Below are positions 53,147 through 53,249 of a DNA stretch of 53,249 bases, piece after piece (the first letter of the stretch is position 1; each line of letters begins with the position of its first letter). Location: the NCBI GenBank assembly GCA_947588755.1, contig CANPZB010000005.1, positions 1 through 53,249 on the forward strand. The letters are read 5' to 3'. The notes under the pieces were generated by a model. That model saw nothing but the letters and a program-made list of their open reading frames with translations. It did not search any database and was not told the origin of the DNA. The translations under genes and the position numbers were made by a program. Source of the DNA: Candidatus Gastranaerophilales bacterium (lineage in GTDB: Bacteria > Cyanobacteriota > Vampirovibrionia > Gastranaerophilales > Gastranaerophilaceae).

Positions 53147-53174
53147 TTAGTTTTTATCTCTATCGGATAGATAT

Positions 53175-53249
53175 TTCTTGACAAAAGTTAAGAAAAGTAT
53201 ATAATCATGTTTATAAAACGAAAAAATAGGGTATAAGAATATTATATGG
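53175..53249 (+). repeat. Dispersed promoter-bearing repeat, copy B, cut by the window end
   Basis: This is the second copy of 6022-6096: same length with four mismatches by eye, TTGACA 53178-53183 and TATAAT 53200-53205, 16 bases apart. It ends at the same ATGG where copy A's conserved block ends, exactly at the last base of the window. Confidence 0.85.

Noticed and set aside
1-53249. CRISPR array, prophage, rRNA operon or complete insertion sequence
   Set aside because: No regularly spaced direct repeats, phage structural genes, rRNA sequence or transposase reading frame was seen on either strand.

Overview
The window is AT-rich and densely coded. It looks like a chromosome fragment from a non-photosynthetic relative of the Cyanobacteria, of the Melainabacteria/Vampirovibrionia (Gastranaerophilales) type. 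This is inferred from LL-diaminopimelate aminotransferase, a DUF1822-like protein beside a sigma factor, GFTLAEVLITLGIIG-type prepilins, flagellar genes and low GC; it was not tested by a search. No phage, CRISPR, rRNA or complete IS was seen. One tRNA gene is present.

Layout. 1-2.5 kb: a G10-containing repeat remnant and a 720-aa orphan protein. 2.6-5.5 kb: a DRE-TIM aldolase-like enzyme, then on the minus strand a CHASE2-GGDEF cyclase with a small ORF upstream. 5.7-7.6 kb: rpmE and its terminator, then a 730-bp repeat zone (promoter-bearing repeat, G10 tract, palindromic repeats) running into a prepilin gene whose leader is built from the same repeats. 7.7-11.8 kb: glyQ and two tandem APC permeases. 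11.8-14.1 kb: divergent ruvB and dapL. 14.2-20.0 kb: a 1164-aa zinc-ribbon/cyclase-like/ATPase-like/TPR protein translationally coupled to glgA, then an EamA transporter. 20.0-21.8 kb: typA. 22.0-24.2 kb: fliJ, a fliK-like gene and a flgF/G-type gene. 24.2-27.0 kb: a TOPRIM protein and a 5'-nucleotidase-like protein. 27.0-28.8 kb: flhB and a FliA-type sigma factor. 28.8-34.3 kb: prfA-rnpM-infB-metF-deoC. 34.4-37.0 kb: purA, tRNA-Arg(TCT), a family 2 glycosyltransferase. 37.2-39.0 kb: a NifU-like protein and a GGGtGRT protein. 39.0-45.8 kb: a minus-strand unit of giant acidic membrane protein, sigma factor and zinc-ribbon STAND-like ATPase. 46.0-47.5 kb: a small membrane protein and hemW. 47.7-51.7 kb: fliM/N, fliO, fliP, fliQ, a secreted protein, fliR. 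51.8-53.1 kb: pgi, followed by a second copy of the 6-kb promoter repeat at the window end.

Functional picture. Three clusters supply flagellar export, switch, hook and rod functions, and a FliA-type sigma factor plus a matching promoter at 47596-47622 suggest how they are controlled. Housekeeping genes (translation, purine, folate, glycogen, lysine/peptidoglycan) are interleaved. The most novel-looking material is (i) the three-gene unit DUF1822/TonB-like membrane protein, sigma factor and zinc-ribbon ATPase, with a distant degenerate paralogue fused to a cyclase-like domain and coupled to glgA, and (ii) the repeat zone at 6-7.6 kb, which joins a strong promoter, a G10 tract and palindromic repeats to a prepilin locus with a duplicated 3' end. 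Both window ends lie in copies of the same repeat, so the window is probably a contig broken at repeats.
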